DNA of 64,000 bases. Source: Spisula solida. Taxonomy: Eukaryota; Mollusca; Bivalvia; Venerida; Mactridae. Positions 22,401 to 32,400 of the stretch are shown piece after piece. Made by a program: the position numbers and the translations under genes. The stretch lies in NCBI GenBank assembly GCA_947247005.1, contig OX365960.1, positions 18,069,533-18,133,532 on the forward strand. The letters run 5' to 3'. The notes beneath the pieces were generated by a model. It saw only the letters and a program-made list of their open reading frames with translations, was not told the DNA's origin and made no database searches. Each line of letters opens with the position of its first letter. The first letter of the stretch is position 1.

Positions 22401-25293
22401 AGCGTTTATTGAACGCAGTCTTGCTTTTAATTTCTGGATGACATCATGTTTCATATTATGTGATAAGGTCAAGAATTGCTATTTGTATAGTATGTAGAAT
22501 TTGACATGATTCTGATCTTTATGCATGAATATATGTAAAGGTTCTTGTATTGAATAAATAAAATTCCGCAAGCAAATCGTGCAATATTGGTATTTTAGAT
22601 TTGTGTTTATAATTACACATCGAGCGTCTTCATGATAATCCCTACTTATTAAAACATACAACCAGGGTAATAAATATAGACATGATATCAGCTGTTAAAT
22701 TTTTCTAATAGAAGGTTGAGGATCATGTCAAATATTCTGTACTACGTATCAGAGCTACAGATAAGGTTTTAGTCAATTGGGTATTTTACCCCCGAGTTTC
22801 AATTTTGATTGGGTTTTGAAAAATTTTAATTGGGTATTTAATAAAACTCGAAGGGTAAATAAGCTTTTATGTACTATTTTTCACTATAACATCCTTTTTT
22901 CTTTGGGTATTTCAAATTGCTTTTGCTTTTTCTTACTCCCTTCTCTCAAAATCTATTGGGTTTTTAAGAAAATTAATTGGGTAATTACCCCAATAAGCAG
23001 CTTATCTGTAGCCCTGACGTATAGCTAATATGATTGATGACACAGTTACTAATATTTAAATTCTTTTCTCATATTACAGTTTTTCAAGTCTAAAAATGCG
23101 ACAGATTCAACACACACACCTGAGTGGTTGTTTAACGAAGTAACGGGATTGAATATACAGGGTTCAGGAGCTGAGTTTGTTTCTCAGGTATGTGGACTGC
23201 CAAATAGGACCAGACTTCTATAAATAAAGCTTCCAGTAATCAGGGGTCCTAAAATTCTGGAATAATCCAGGGGCGGTATTTAATATTGATCTTATTTAAT
23301 AGGAGAATAAGAATGGCCAATCATATCGCCTGTTACTGACCAAGAGTTTAATATGGTGTAATCTGATAGATTGTCCTTATCCTTAAGTCAAGTAAGATCA
23401 ATATTGAATACCACCCCAGAAATCTGAATTTGCTGCAATAGAAAGATAAAATGATGTGTAGAAAGTTATTTGATGAAAACATTCGAGATACCGACTAAGT
23501 TTTTGAATTTTAACAAGATTGAACAAAATTTTAAACAGATTTTGTTGACCCCTGAGTACTGTGTAAGTGAATATTTTCACGGTTAAAAATGTTTTTGAAT
23601 CGTCACGCATTAAGCGTGTGTAATTGTGAGCGATATAGTATTTATTTGTTGCATTCCTTGTAGGCCAAAATTTATGAAAGAGAAAATAACTGAATTATTT
23701 TTGTATCATCAAGCGTTAGCGCTATGCAATTTATGTTATAAAAAAACTGTGAATTCACCGGTAAATCCATGTTACTAACTTAACGATACAGAAAAGGCTC
23801 ACTTACCGTACTCAACCACATTTTAAGGCCCCCCAGTAAGCTAACCAGTTCCCTAGGGTAGTCATACTATTTAGGTTTCACTGTAGTGTAGGCTGTACTG
23901 GAACTTCAAATGCTAATTGTGCAAGATATCAATTGGTTTATGCAAAAATGTCACTTCGTCTTGAAAATGTGTGAAGTATTACTGGAGTATTACAAGTTCT
24001 CTCCCTTTAATAATGCATGTACTATAAAGTAATTAGCAAGGGTGAGAACTCTTGAAGGTATGAAATATATTTTGTCATGCAGTATTTCACAAGTTCTCTC
24101 CCTTTATGTATGTAAAAGTTTCGGTCTCGAAATATCTCATATAGAAATCTCAGCTCAAAAAGAGATTTTACTCAAATCACAGTTTTTAGTTTTTGAAATT
24201 AATCTCTTGCAATTTCAGTGTCATAAAATATAGACAAAGTTTATATTTTGTGTAGACCAATTTCGAGTCTAGATCGCATTCATTTAATGTTAACACCAAG
24301 TGCCCATGTTTGAGTTGAGATTAAGCTCAGGTTGAGATTTTTTAAGAGATTGGGTCTATGTGGATTATCAGTATTTCATGTAATAATTATAATAATAACG
24401 ACTTTATTTAAAGAGGCAACACTGTTGGGCAAGCCATGTCTTCCCTGTGAGCCTCTATACCAGGGTACTGTTTTATCAAAGCACTTACGAAGATCTTAAA
24501 GTTACGCACAAATTTGAATTTTTTATAATTCTTTAACAACTGCAAATTGGTGATGGATATGGTTTGTAGGAGTTCATTAACTGAATCTTTATTAGTATTT
24601 CAGCTCCATTTATCACACTTTATAATTGTAAACAAATTATAAAGAATTTAAATTTGACTGTAAGTTTACATTTTCCGTAAGTCCTTTGATAAAACATTAC
24701 CCAGTGCCCTAAGGCAGTCATACTACTAAGGTTTTACTGTACCCGTACTGTATAATTTTCTCCGTTATTTTATCAGGTTCAACATTATAACAAAGAGAAG
24801 GACGAAGAACTTTTAGCCAACCAGTCTAATAATTCTCTCCGTTTTTTTATCAGGTTCAACATTATAACAAAGAGAAGGACAAAGAACTTTTAGCCAACCA
24901 GTCTAATAATTCTCTCCATTTTTTTATCAGGTTCAACGTTATAACAAAGAGAAAGATGAAGAACTTTTAGCCAACCAGTCTAATAATTCTCTCCGTTTTT
25001 TATCAGGTTCAACATTATAACAAAGAGAAGGACGAAGAACTTTTAGCCAACCAGTCTAATAATTCTCTCCGTTTTTTTATCAGGTTCAACGTTATAACAA
25101 AGAGAAGGATGAAGAACTTTTAGCCAACCAGTCTAGTACAAGAACTTATCAATTTGACTATTTCTGGGAGAAATCTATGGCAGAAAAATTCCCCGATCAG
25201 TTACATGTGTCAGACAGTGATAGTGACAATGAGAATACCGTGGACGAAAGTGTGGAAGACAAATCAGAAGATTTAAATGAGTTAAAGGAATAA
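13467..25293 (+). CDS. RIOK3: Serine/threonine-protein kinase RIO3
   Basis: Eleven coding exons: 13467-13648, 14210-14373, 15563-15667, 16180-16295, 16973-17116, 18208-18359, 19399-19584, 21215-21374, 21565-21735, 23080-23187 and 25084-25293. All introns are GT-AG, phases agree, and the total is 1,698 nt or 565 residues (human RIOK3 has 519). The protein aligns along its length with animal RIOK3: SLEDVMSEQLAGELQ at the N-terminus, an acidic segment, GKGKNITTKHD, the RIO nucleotide loop GTVCTGKES (about 263-271), AIKVFK with Lys301, the catalytic loop HADLSEYN (416-423, Asp418) and IDVSQ with Asp435. The C-terminal tail is acidic. RIOK3 acts in the cytoplasm in small-subunit maturation and in innate antiviral signalling. 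I chose ATG 13467 (gcgATGG) over an ATG at 13395 that lies upstream of the acceptor at 13416. Tandem duplications affect the edges of exons 7 and 11. Confidence 0.95.
14393..14733. mobile_element. MITE in RIOK3 intron 2
   Basis: It has inverted ends AGGCCTAAAATATT..TTTGTTTCCCC and GGGGAAACAAAGAATATTTTAA..GGCCT. It is the same family as 3188-3476 and 49464-49893. It begins only about 20 bases after the exon 2 donor. Confidence 0.7.
14815..15140. repeat. Dispersed repeat in RIOK3 intron 2
   Basis: It contains two tandem ACTCTGGAGTAGGGGTTTT motifs, and two CATTGACAGTGGCA motifs near its ends. Related segments (GGGTTCCACTAGCTTCTGAA and CTTGAGGGTCAAAATG) occur at 34464-34570. The class is unknown. 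Confidence 0.5.
15213..15515 (+). repeat. Dispersed repeat with internal duplication
   Basis: It begins AGTCCCCTACCGGTTTTTGA followed by GTCCGTCC runs. Two copies of a segment of roughly 90 bases follow, starting CTGGATCCTG and each ending near ATTATGCACGT. It is probably a transposon fragment of a family common in mollusc genomes (recognition, not search). Confidence 0.55.
15733..16130 (+). mobile_element. SINE-like copy in RIOK3 intron 3
   Basis: The tRNA-like head (GTCCAGTGGTTAG) occurs twice, at about 15736 and 15846. It is followed by a conserved body with TTAGGTGAATCGGCC and a tail AAGGGCGTTATAAA. The body matches the copies at 16371-16660 and, inverted, 22155-22330 and 28560-28745. 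Confidence 0.6.
16371..16660 (+). mobile_element. SINE-like copy in RIOK3 intron 4
   Basis: A box A-like TGTCCACTGGGTAG and a box B-like GGGTTCTTTTCCC sit at the head. The body has ACATGTGGAGATGCTGG, TACTGGTTAGGATACAGTC and TTAGGTGAATAGGC. The tail AAACTTGAGCATAAACAAAT resembles a SINE 3' end. It is the most complete SINE copy in the window. Confidence 0.68.
17212..17611. mobile_element. hAT-like MITE in RIOK3 intron 5
   Basis: Inverted ends CAGGGCTCAAATTTA and TAAATTCGACCCCTG enclose repeated ACTTGCAAAT / GCAAGT motifs. No clear target duplication remains. It is non-coding. Confidence 0.65.
17620..17800 (+). mobile_element. SINE body fragment in RIOK3 intron 5
   Basis: It shares CACATGTGGAGAAG, TACTGGCTTAAATACAGTC and the GGGCTTTATAAA tail with the SINE copies at 15733 and 16371. 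The tRNA-like head is missing. A poly-C run lies at about 17815-17825 just beyond it. Confidence 0.55.
17920..18179 (+). repeat. TATACCCCCGCACAA-type repeat, intron 5
   Basis: It begins ATACCCCCGCACAACGAG, includes a GTCCGTCTGTCTGTC run and ends GCGGGGGTATATTAGTCTG then GACAGCTCTAG. A second copy, lightly diverged, is at 33158-33399 in the cathepsin B gene. Confidence 0.65.
18578..18829. mobile_element. MITE, GGGTACTGTT family, RIOK3 intron 6
   Basis: Inverted ends GGGTACTGTTCTATCAAAGC and GCTTTGATAAAACAGTACCC enclose an AT-rich core. A second copy is at 24461-24703. Confidence 0.72.
19111..19329. mobile_element. MITE, CAGGGGTGTCAA family, RIOK3 intron 6
   Basis: It starts CAGGGGTGTCAACAGGGC and ends TTGACACCCTTG. 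AAGCAA directly flanks both sides, a possible target duplication. It is the same family as 34286-34465, 34579-34838, 48643-48908 and 50175-50443. Confidence 0.75.
19544..19993 (+). repeat. 111-bp tandem array duplicating RIOK3 exon 7 donor, x4
   Basis: The last 41 or so bases of exon 7, its GTAAAA donor and about 70 bases of intron are repeated four times. Donors stand at 19585, 19696, 19807 and 19918, exactly 111 bp apart. Using any donor but the first would add an in-frame TAA straight after the exon. Because 111 is divisible by 3, the minus strand shows a spurious periodic open frame. The intronic part (ACTGTAAAATCATTTAATTT) looks like the end of a MITE family also seen at 30290-30511. Confidence 0.9.
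20540..21200 (+). repeat. 75-bp minisatellite in RIOK3 intron 7, about 8.7 copies
   Basis: Units start near 20551, 20626, 20701, 20776, 20851, 20926, 21001, 21076 and 21151. Each carries AATGTGGCTTTAATAAAAGC and TACCAAATTAAAACTTCTT. The copies differ at few positions by eye. The array ends about 15 bases before the exon 8 acceptor. Confidence 0.92.
21752..21830 (+). repeat. AAGTCCTTGAAT repeat fragment
   Basis: It has two CCTTGAAAAGTCCTTGAAT motifs after AAGGTTCGCATAGG. The inverse form occurs at 52186-52558 (CAAGGACTTTTCAA..ACGAACCTT). Confidence 0.5.
21898..22154. mobile_element. MITE, CAGGCCCCGATCTCCC family, RIOK3 intron 9
   Basis: It has ends CAGGCCCCGATCTCCC and GGGAAATTGGCGCCTG, with inner inverted blocks of the type GAAATCTCATCTCAAATTGA. 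Relatives are at 24115-24357, 28227-28412 and 47914-48176, with a fragment near 20151-20190. Confidence 0.72.
22155..22330 (-). mobile_element. SINE body, inverted, RIOK3 intron 9
   Basis: On the minus strand it reads through TACTTGTTAGGATACAGTCC and GTTATGTGAATCAGC, the same body as the copies at 16371-16660 and 28560-28745. Confidence 0.55.
22340..22430 (+). repeat. Fragment of the GCATAA..GAACGCAGTCTTG repeat
   Basis: It contains CTTGACCTAATTTTGGAC, GACAAGGCTTCCACAGGGG and TTTATTGAACGCAGTCTTG, the conserved end of the family seen at 26528-26986, 42789-43068 and 48949-49229. Confidence 0.55.
22750..23016. mobile_element. MITE, CAGRGCTACAGATAAG family, RIOK3 intron 9
   Basis: Inverted ends CAGAGCTACAGATAAG and CTTATCTGTAGCCCTG are flanked on both sides by ACGTAT. 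Repeated TTGGGTATTT / AATTGGGT motifs lie inside. It ends about 60 bases before the exon 10 acceptor. Confidence 0.72.
24115..24357. mobile_element. Degenerate MITE of the CAGGCCCCGATCTCCC family
   Basis: The inner blocks ATAGAAATCTCAGCTCAAAA and CTCAGGTTGAGATT are recognisable. The outer ends have decayed. It lies in RIOK3 intron 10. Confidence 0.5.
24461..24703. mobile_element. MITE, GGGTACTGTT family, RIOK3 intron 10
   Basis: It starts CAGGGTACTGTTTTATCAAA and ends CCTTTGATAAAACATTACCC. It is the same family as 18578-18829. Confidence 0.7.
24751..25134 (+). repeat. 77-bp tandem array duplicating RIOK3 exon 11 acceptor, x5
   Basis: The intron end (CTCTCCGTTTTTTTATCAG) and the first 51 bases of exon 11 are repeated five times. 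Exon-like starts lie at 24777, 24854, 24931, 25007 and 25084. Spacing is 76-77 bp, not a multiple of 3. An upstream acceptor would therefore shift frame in the next unit and reach a TAG, and only 25084 gives the full C-terminus. None of the first four copies carries a GT donor after its exon part, so they cannot act as cassette exons. Confidence 0.92.
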
Positions 25294-25640
25294 TGTCGTC
25301 ATTAGCAACAATTGATGATGTCATCGATGATGTCACTAAACTGTTACCAGGATGTAGAAGGATGGAAGATACCAGAATGTGAAAAAGAAAGCAGATAGAA
25401 AGAAGTTTTGAATGGGATGAAGGAATAAAGGTTTGAAAGGCGGTATTAAAAGATGACTGGGTTCATTGTAAGGACAGATGTTTGGATACAAAGTTTGTGC
25501 CATGGATTAAAAGTACATTGTATAATTATGAGAAGGACAAATCGTTCCTTTGGCGCAACAAGATTGTTTCTCTCTATATACAATGTACTGTATATATTAT
25601 AGTGAGATACGACCTTGTTGCGCCAAAGCGATGAAATGCT
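25294..25640 (+). other. RIOK3 3' UTR with poly(A) signal and short palindrome
   Basis: AATAAA at 25424-25429 is a candidate poly(A) signal about 130 bases past the stop. Further on, 25541-25632 is a palindromic MITE-like element. Its ends are ATCG..TTTGGCGCAACAAG and CTTGTTGCGCCAAAGCGAT, with a TATATA-rich centre. Confidence 0.55.
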
Positions 25641-26527
25641 GAGTTAGCAGGTTCCAGTATTGATGTCATACCTACCCAGTGTGTGTATTTAGTCAGAGAG
25701 ATATATTAATGTTCAACTGTTATGAGGATTATGTTTTGTTTTACCAATACATTTTACAGGGTGGCCACAGACTCGGGGGGGGGGGGGGGACATTGAAAAT
25801 GCCAAAAACAAATTCCTTACAGGAAAAATCAGTAAATTTCAAAATTGGGCAAAAATCATGGAATTTTACAAAATATGGAGGTAAAAATGTGTTTACTGGC
25901 AGCTTCTCTTTAAGACTTTATTCAGTAGTTGTATGTCTACAAACTGTATTTTTTATAAGATAGGTATAAATACTGAGTTTGGTGGTGTTGGTATGGCTCT
26001 AAGGGGATGTTGAACACCATATTTGCAGCTGTATCTGTTGCGAACACAGCAGACAATCATTGAAAATAATCTTTTGGTGAGGGAAAAAATCAAAGAATTT
26101 CATAGTTCATTTTCTGTGGCCATCCTGATTTTATTATGCTTTCCCTCCCTATTATGCTTTCCCTCCTATACCTTGTTGTTACAGCTGCATCTTAAGATCT
26201 ATTTGGTATACATTGTTCCCATTAAGGCCATTATACCTATGTTTTAAATTTTAACTTGAACATTTTATTTTGCTATGAATTGACTTTATTGTATGTTGAA
26301 AATGTTAGTACTGTGATAAAAATTGTCAGTATATTTTTTGTGTTTGTTGAATTTTCTTTTCGCCTGTGACATCCTGGAAGTTGGCAAAAGTGACATTCAA
26401 TCCAAAGGGATTTAACCTAGGAATTAGTGTTTTTAACCGGGTTGAATGCTTTGGATCGATCCTGTAAGGTCTTACAAACTGTTTTACCAAATATACACGA
26501 TCAAATATAACAATTTTACATGTTTTT
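25641..26527. other. Intergenic DNA after RIOK3
   Basis: No coding exon is seen. There is a poly-G run at about 25777-25790 and a doubled TTATGCTTTCCCTCC at about 26137-26165. The rest is AT-rich and featureless. Confidence 0.45.
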
Positions 26528-26986
26528 ATGCCCCCGTATCGATACATTGGGAGGCATAATTATAGTGATTCACCCGTTCATCCGTCCGTCCAGGTTAACC
26601 CAAATTGACAGTTTCTTCTAGCATCATTATGGCTTGCTACAAAGCTTCCATACTTGCATGGATGTTGCCTTTGAACATTCTCTACACACCGATATCACCT
26701 AACCTCATTTTGACCTTCACCTTGACCTAATTTTGGACTTTAAAAAATTCTTGGCTAACCCAAATGGACTGTTTCGTCTTACATCATGTCCATCAAGGCG
26801 TAAGTAAGTAAGTAACGACTTTGCCTTGAAGCTTGGTATACTTGTTAACCATCATAAGCCCCTTACATTATCAAAGCCATGTAACACTATCCAACATTTC
26901 AACAGAATTATGGCCCCTGATTGACTTAGCTTTTTATGGGCAAGGCTTCCATAGGGGCACAAGGGTTTATTGAACGCAGTCTTGTT
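26528..26986 (+). repeat. Long copy of the ATGCCCCCGTATCGATA repeat
   Basis: It begins ATGCCCCCGTATCGATAC, has a GTTCATCCGTCCGTCC run and two CAAATTGACAG- or CAAATGGACTG-type blocks, and ends TTATTGAACGCAGTCTTGTT. A (GTAA)n run lies at 26804-26815. Shorter inverted copies are at 42789-43068 and 48949-49229. Confidence 0.62.
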
Positions 26987-27141
26987 TAACATGCATTTGT
27001 CAGGAATTTGAGGTCAGATTAATACTGGAGTTTTGGGATTTTAGCGTCAAAAGCCATTCTATAGGCAAATTTCTAGGTAATGCATGTTTATGTACTTTTT
27101 TTCAGTAGAGTTTATATAGTAAATCCCCCCCACCCCATTTG

Positions 27142-27469
27142 ACCAGTCAGAGTAAGAATAGAGTGACACAGTGGTCGAGTCCACTATCACGGTGTAAAAC
27201 CAATTATACATGGTTATACAGACGGCCATAATTTCAATGCTAAAATAACATACTATGTTCGCATTATAATCCAGTTAGGATCTGGTGAAAGTGATGTATT
27301 CATTTATGTGTACACAGAAGATTACAATCATTGTCTGATTAGGTAGTCCGAATATAGTTTGTTAGTTTAGCATTGAAATTATGGCTATCTGTTTAAGCCT
27401 TTATAATTGGTTTTACACCGTAAAAGTGGACCCGACCGCTGCGTCATTGTATTCTTACCTTGACTGGAC
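27142..27469. mobile_element. Palindromic MITE, CCAGTCAG ends
   Basis: Arms of about 65 bases run from CCAGTCAGAGTAAGAATA through CACGGTGTAAAACCAATTAT. The complementary arm ends ATTCTTACCTTGACTGG. Part of a related element follows at 27469-27566. Confidence 0.68.
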
Positions 27470-27566
27470 TATTCCTGTTCAGACAAATGGTTGTGATCTT
27501 TTGATCACATAAACAACTATGTCACTGTCACTATATCCTACACTGGAACTGGACCGTACCAAGGTT

Positions 27567-27788
27567 ATATATGTATAGTCCAGTCAGGATAAAAATCCAA
27601 TGACGCAGAGGTCGAGTCCACTATAACGGTGTAAAACCAATTATAAAGGTTTATACTGTACAAACAACTATTATTCCAATGCTAAACTAAGATACTAAAC
27701 TTCGCTCTACCTGTTTAGACAATGGTTGTGATTTTTTGCGTACACATAAACTGCAACGTCACTGTCACAATATCCTAACTGGACTATA
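27567..27788. mobile_element. Related MITE, GTATAGTCCAGTCAGGAT ends
   Basis: It has ends GTATAGTCCAGTCAGGAT and ATCCTAACTGGACTATAC. The left half (GTCGAGTCCACTATAACGGT) matches 27142-27469, while the right half differs. The stretch 27142-27788 therefore looks like adjacent or nested members of one family. Confidence 0.62.
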
Positions 27789-28226
27789 CCCATAGTGTTG
27801 TTTATGTTGTCATTGTTGTATATACATGTATGTTGTTATTGTGTCCGATAGAGCTTTCATTACGTCTGGTTGAATTATGTTGTGTCCTAATTATGACCAA
27901 ATTACGCCGTTCTTGACATGTTTATGCAATACCTAATCAGTTTATCTTTGGGGGCCAAATTCAGAACCCAAAATTACACAATATTTTCTTTTGTTTCTAA
28001 CACGTTTGAACCATTTTAAGACGAGATAATAATTTCTGCTGACTAAGGGAAGATAAAGAAATTTAAAGATAAAAACAGAAATTATTTTTCAAAACATGTT
28101 TTCTGTACTTTGCAGTGAAAAGGTTGCACTATCGACATACATACAGTAACAGCCTTAAGGAGAATTTTTCTACCTTATGTTCAGTGTTTCACCGTGCAGT
28201 TCTGTATGTACCCTTGATAAGGCAAA

Positions 28227-28412
28227 CTGGCCCCAATTTCCCAAAAATTCTCAATCCAAGTTTAATCTCATCTCATAAATTGTCATGCGTCTGAACATAC
28301 AATTTCAAGACACCGAAATTCGGACTTCTCAAATAATCGGACACAGATTTGGACAAAATCTCATTATGAGCTGAGATTTTTGCTCGAGACACTTCATGAG
28401 ATCAGAGCCTGG
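28227..28412. mobile_element. MITE, CAGGCCCCGATCTCCC family, intergenic copy
   Basis: It starts CTGGCCCCAATTTCCC and ends GAGATCAGAGCCTGG, with inner AATCTCATCTCATAAATTGT. It is slightly shorter than the copies at 21898 and 47914. Confidence 0.62.
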
Positions 28413-28559
28413 CTTACATGAGGGTCTATGCAAAATCTATCCTAATTTGTTGGTCCATAGCCAGGGTGCGTGTTCCAGAAGTGGTCAGCCTAGTGTCAAA
28501 ACAATGAGAAAGAATTAAAATATTTGTTTGTTAAAAACTTTGTGTTTAACGCTGTTTCT

Positions 28560-28745
28560 CAACTACTCTTCAACATACTAGTACAGCGGCTGATTCACCT
28601 AACCAGTTTTCCTGGACTGTATCCTAACAAGTACTAACTTACTATTCCACAAGGAACCAGCAACTTCACTCCACATGTGGAGGAAAATCGACATTGTTGT
28701 CAAATTTATATGCAAATGTATGACCTACCAAACCGAAAATATATG
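28560..28745 (-). mobile_element. SINE body, inverted, intergenic
   Basis: On the minus strand it shows CACATGTGGAGTGAAG, AGTACTTGTTAGGATACAGT and GGTTAGGTGAATCAGC in the same order as the copies in RIOK3 introns. Confidence 0.58.
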
Positions 28746-28789
28746 CAAATTGAATACCAATGTATAACAACACACAAATACAAAAATAA

Positions 28790-29468
28790 TATCTTTTATT
28801 TTAATACATGGCAATAATTGGAGGTTCTATTAGTTATGAGATAACTGATCATGATATTACTGTAACAGTACTTTCTACAAACTTTGAGCAATGTAGTGTA
28901 ACTTCCTGTTGTGGTTGTAGCTAAATTCAAATTTTTGAAATCACTTCCTGTCTCTATAGCAACAGAATTTTATAGCAACAAATTACTGCTAAATAGCACT
29001 AATCACAAAAATATATGTCTTGTTGTATACAAAGACCGCTTTTATGTACAAAATCTCACAGAAATGCTTTGCAGACACTGTCGGTAAATAACAACCAACA
29101 GATTTAAAGAAGGGGGGAGTGTGGTATACATGAATGCAGTTATATGGGTGTAGACATCTAGAGAAGAAATTTTCTAATGAATGAATTATTTTAAATTCAA
29201 GTAAAAATGCATCTAAGCCAATATGTTGATAAAACATATCTTTCCAAATAATTTACATTCGTCTTGGCACTGTTTAAAATACAACCATTATGATCACAAA
29301 ATTAAAAATTTACACGAAAAAAATATTTTTCTCAATCATTGGCACCTATGTCAGGGGTCTAAAACTATAATGAGAAATATACAAATTATGAGATATTAGG
29401 AATGTGTTAGAATATTTTTGCATCAAATTTTTCACGTTTGTGTAGTTTTTGAATGTTCATTATGTTAT
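28790..29468 (-). other. Cathepsin B 3' UTR
   Basis: A minus-strand AATAAA at 28795-28800 lies about 670 bases past the stop codon and is the best candidate poly(A) signal. No repeats are evident in between. Confidence 0.5.
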
Positions 29469-32400
29469 TTAAACCATCATTCCGGCTACGATGTTTGATT
29501 CGATACCACACTCATCATGTCCACGGAGGATCTTGAAGTATCCTTGATCTCCCCAGTCGGGGTTCCAGGAGTTGGCAACGAGCCAGTAATCATCACCACC
29601 TTCGTTACCCCAGCCTAGAAGCTTGATAGCATGTCCGCCAAGAGCGGAGCCTGATACGTGACGGTAAACTCCTGAAAGAAACAGACACATTTTTGTAACA
29701 GTACGGATCCTACCAATAGGAGAGATCATGTTTGTATAAAAAGGGATTAGTACCACCAGCAGCTATTGGTGAATAGCAAGTTTTTATTGTTCATTCATCC
29801 AATAAATTGCTGGTGTGCATTTTGCATATGAATAAGGTGATCTCTCCTATAAGAAGGTTGTGTTCAGTAAACGCTTATGCCCCAGTCGAAGCCTTGTCCA
29901 TAATAACTAGCTACGTCAATCAGGGGCCATAATTCTACAGTAATGTTGGATCGTGATACATGGCATGGACGATGTAAGGTTATTTATGATGGTAAACAAG
30001 TATGCAATACCATGACAGACTTTGAAAAATATCTGAGTTTCAAGAACTTGAAAGTTTTGGTTAACATTTTCAATGGAAGAACGAACGGTACATGCCGGGC
30101 ATAAATCAATTAAAAGTACATTTATTGACTAAGTTACTGTAATTTTAAATTTCATCAGCTGAATTATAATTATAGAAAAATGTTCAAAACAGTAATAATG
30201 GTGTAAGGGATAATTAGTGTGCTAAATATTTAGGATTATGGTATCCAAAACAGACTTGCGTCTTACCGGTATTTTGAGGATTCAGCATTTACTGTAAAAT
30301 CATTTTTGTTCAAGGGAGTTGAATTTTCGTTGATTTTGTGGGTAAACTCTACCATGAAATTTTATTCCCACAATAAATCGACAACCCGAATACAGAGCAT
30401 AGATTTACCCTTTCATCTTTTGAAATCCACAAATTTACAACCCCACGAAAATGCATTTTTATCATAATCCACAAAATTTAATACCCACAAAAAATTGTGA
30501 TTTTACAGTTTACCACAACAGGAAATCAATGAGAGTCGATAATTATGTAGTTAACTCCAGTAAACGGACAAAATAAATAGATAAAACATAACATTTTGGC
30601 TTTAATAAGGAATTGTCTCACCTGATTTGTATGTTGGGAAATCAGCATATACTGTGAATGCAGCCTCCACTGGACCATTGGTCATAATTTCTGTCATGAT
30701 TTTCTCTACACCCTCAACAGCATATGAACTCTTGGCTAAAATAAGAAGTGGCATTTGAATTAATTGCAGTAATGTTTTTTCAACCAAATCAAAACGTAAA
30801 GCAATTAAAATGAATGTTTTATTACAAAATTAATATTTTATCTGAAGTAGCTAAAGAGTAACTGAAGTGTTTATTTGTAGATTTACTCTGGCATTCAACC
30901 CCTTCTAGTTTTTACACACTCATCTTAAAGTACAAACAACAATACTATACAGTGATTATTCTTGAACAAAATGACTCAGCCTGTGCCCATAAAATTGGGA
31001 AATTTTACACAATTTGTCAAATTGAGAATTATTAAAAAAGATTGTTATGGTTAAAAGTGTTCATATTTTCTACTGATAACACTCAAGTCGTATGTGGCAA
31101 TGACTTTTGCAAGTTTTGCTATACTGTAGTTGCTTTAAAACCATCGAGAACAAAAGTTGGAAATATGCATACGTTTTGGAAAAAAAATTACGATTTTTTA
31201 GGAAAAATGGTGTTTATTTTGCAAGGGGAGGGTGCCTGTATTTGGCCCTAAAAATAGCCCCAAATCACTGCTGTAATATATGCTGTCATACAATAAGTAT
31301 TCATAATGTGCAACTGAAATAGGTAATGCTCATTTAAAACTCAATAGCATTCAGCAGCAGATTACAGTAACTATTATTTGTCGTATAAGCAGCTATATAC
31401 AGTACCTTGAAAACAAGTACACAGCGTATATATAAACCTTATCATTGTACGACTAATTGGGAGATTATACAGTTCAACTTGTATGACTTATTGCGAGCAA
31501 AAGCACCTATAACTTCTTTCAGCTTTTTGACAACTGAGACTTAGGCGGTTCATTTTCTCTATCAGTTATGTGTTGGGCATTGTGCCGTTAAATTGTGGTA
31601 TGTGATGTTTTTATGTTTTCGGTGCTGGGCTGGTTAAGTTTAGTGCTGCCTTCCCTGTCAAACTTTCTATTATATTATTGCGACAACCGGATGTTGACTC
31701 ATTTATACACTGTGAAGTATGATTTGCTAGAGAATGCAAGGTTGACTGTAAAGCTGTTTAATGAGACATGAACATCATTGCCTCCCTGACACAGCGCCTC
31801 AATTATTTTCAAAGGAATGGCCTGAATACAGCTACATACCATGGTGTTTGTCTTCCTTGTATGAAACATTGTATCCCTGTTCACAGCTCTTCTCACATCT
31901 AGGTGTGGGGCCATCTCCCTTACATGGGTCTAGTTTACCAACAACATGATGGTCACAAGCCTTGACTTTGTAAGGTTGACATCCCTGGAAAAACAAATGA
32001 AATTCAAATAATAATTATCAACTGACTTGAAACCAATGTTATAAAATGACAACTATAATCATGGAATTCTAATCTGTTCTATTAAGGACATTCACAATAG
32101 TTTCTGGTTCAAATAATAATTATCAACTGACATGTAATCAATGTTATGACAACATAATCAGTTATACAGGGGTCCTACAGAGACATAATGCTCAATCCTG
32201 AAAAGGAGTCGCAAGTCTGTTTTGGGTGCCATTAGCACACATCCCTACAGCAAAAATATGTTTCAAACATTGTTCTATTGTTAAAATTTAGCTCATGAAA
32301 TGTCAAAATACCAAAACTTTGTCCAATCTTTGAATTTTTTCATCAAATGACTTTTATTTTGTGCAGAAAAGTTCCTTCTTTCTAGTACAGCAAATCTGTC

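Noticed and set aside
24777..25057. Four upstream copies of the exon 11 start as extra cassette exons
   Set aside because: No GT donor follows the exon part in these copies and the unit is not a multiple of 3, so they cannot be included as exons.
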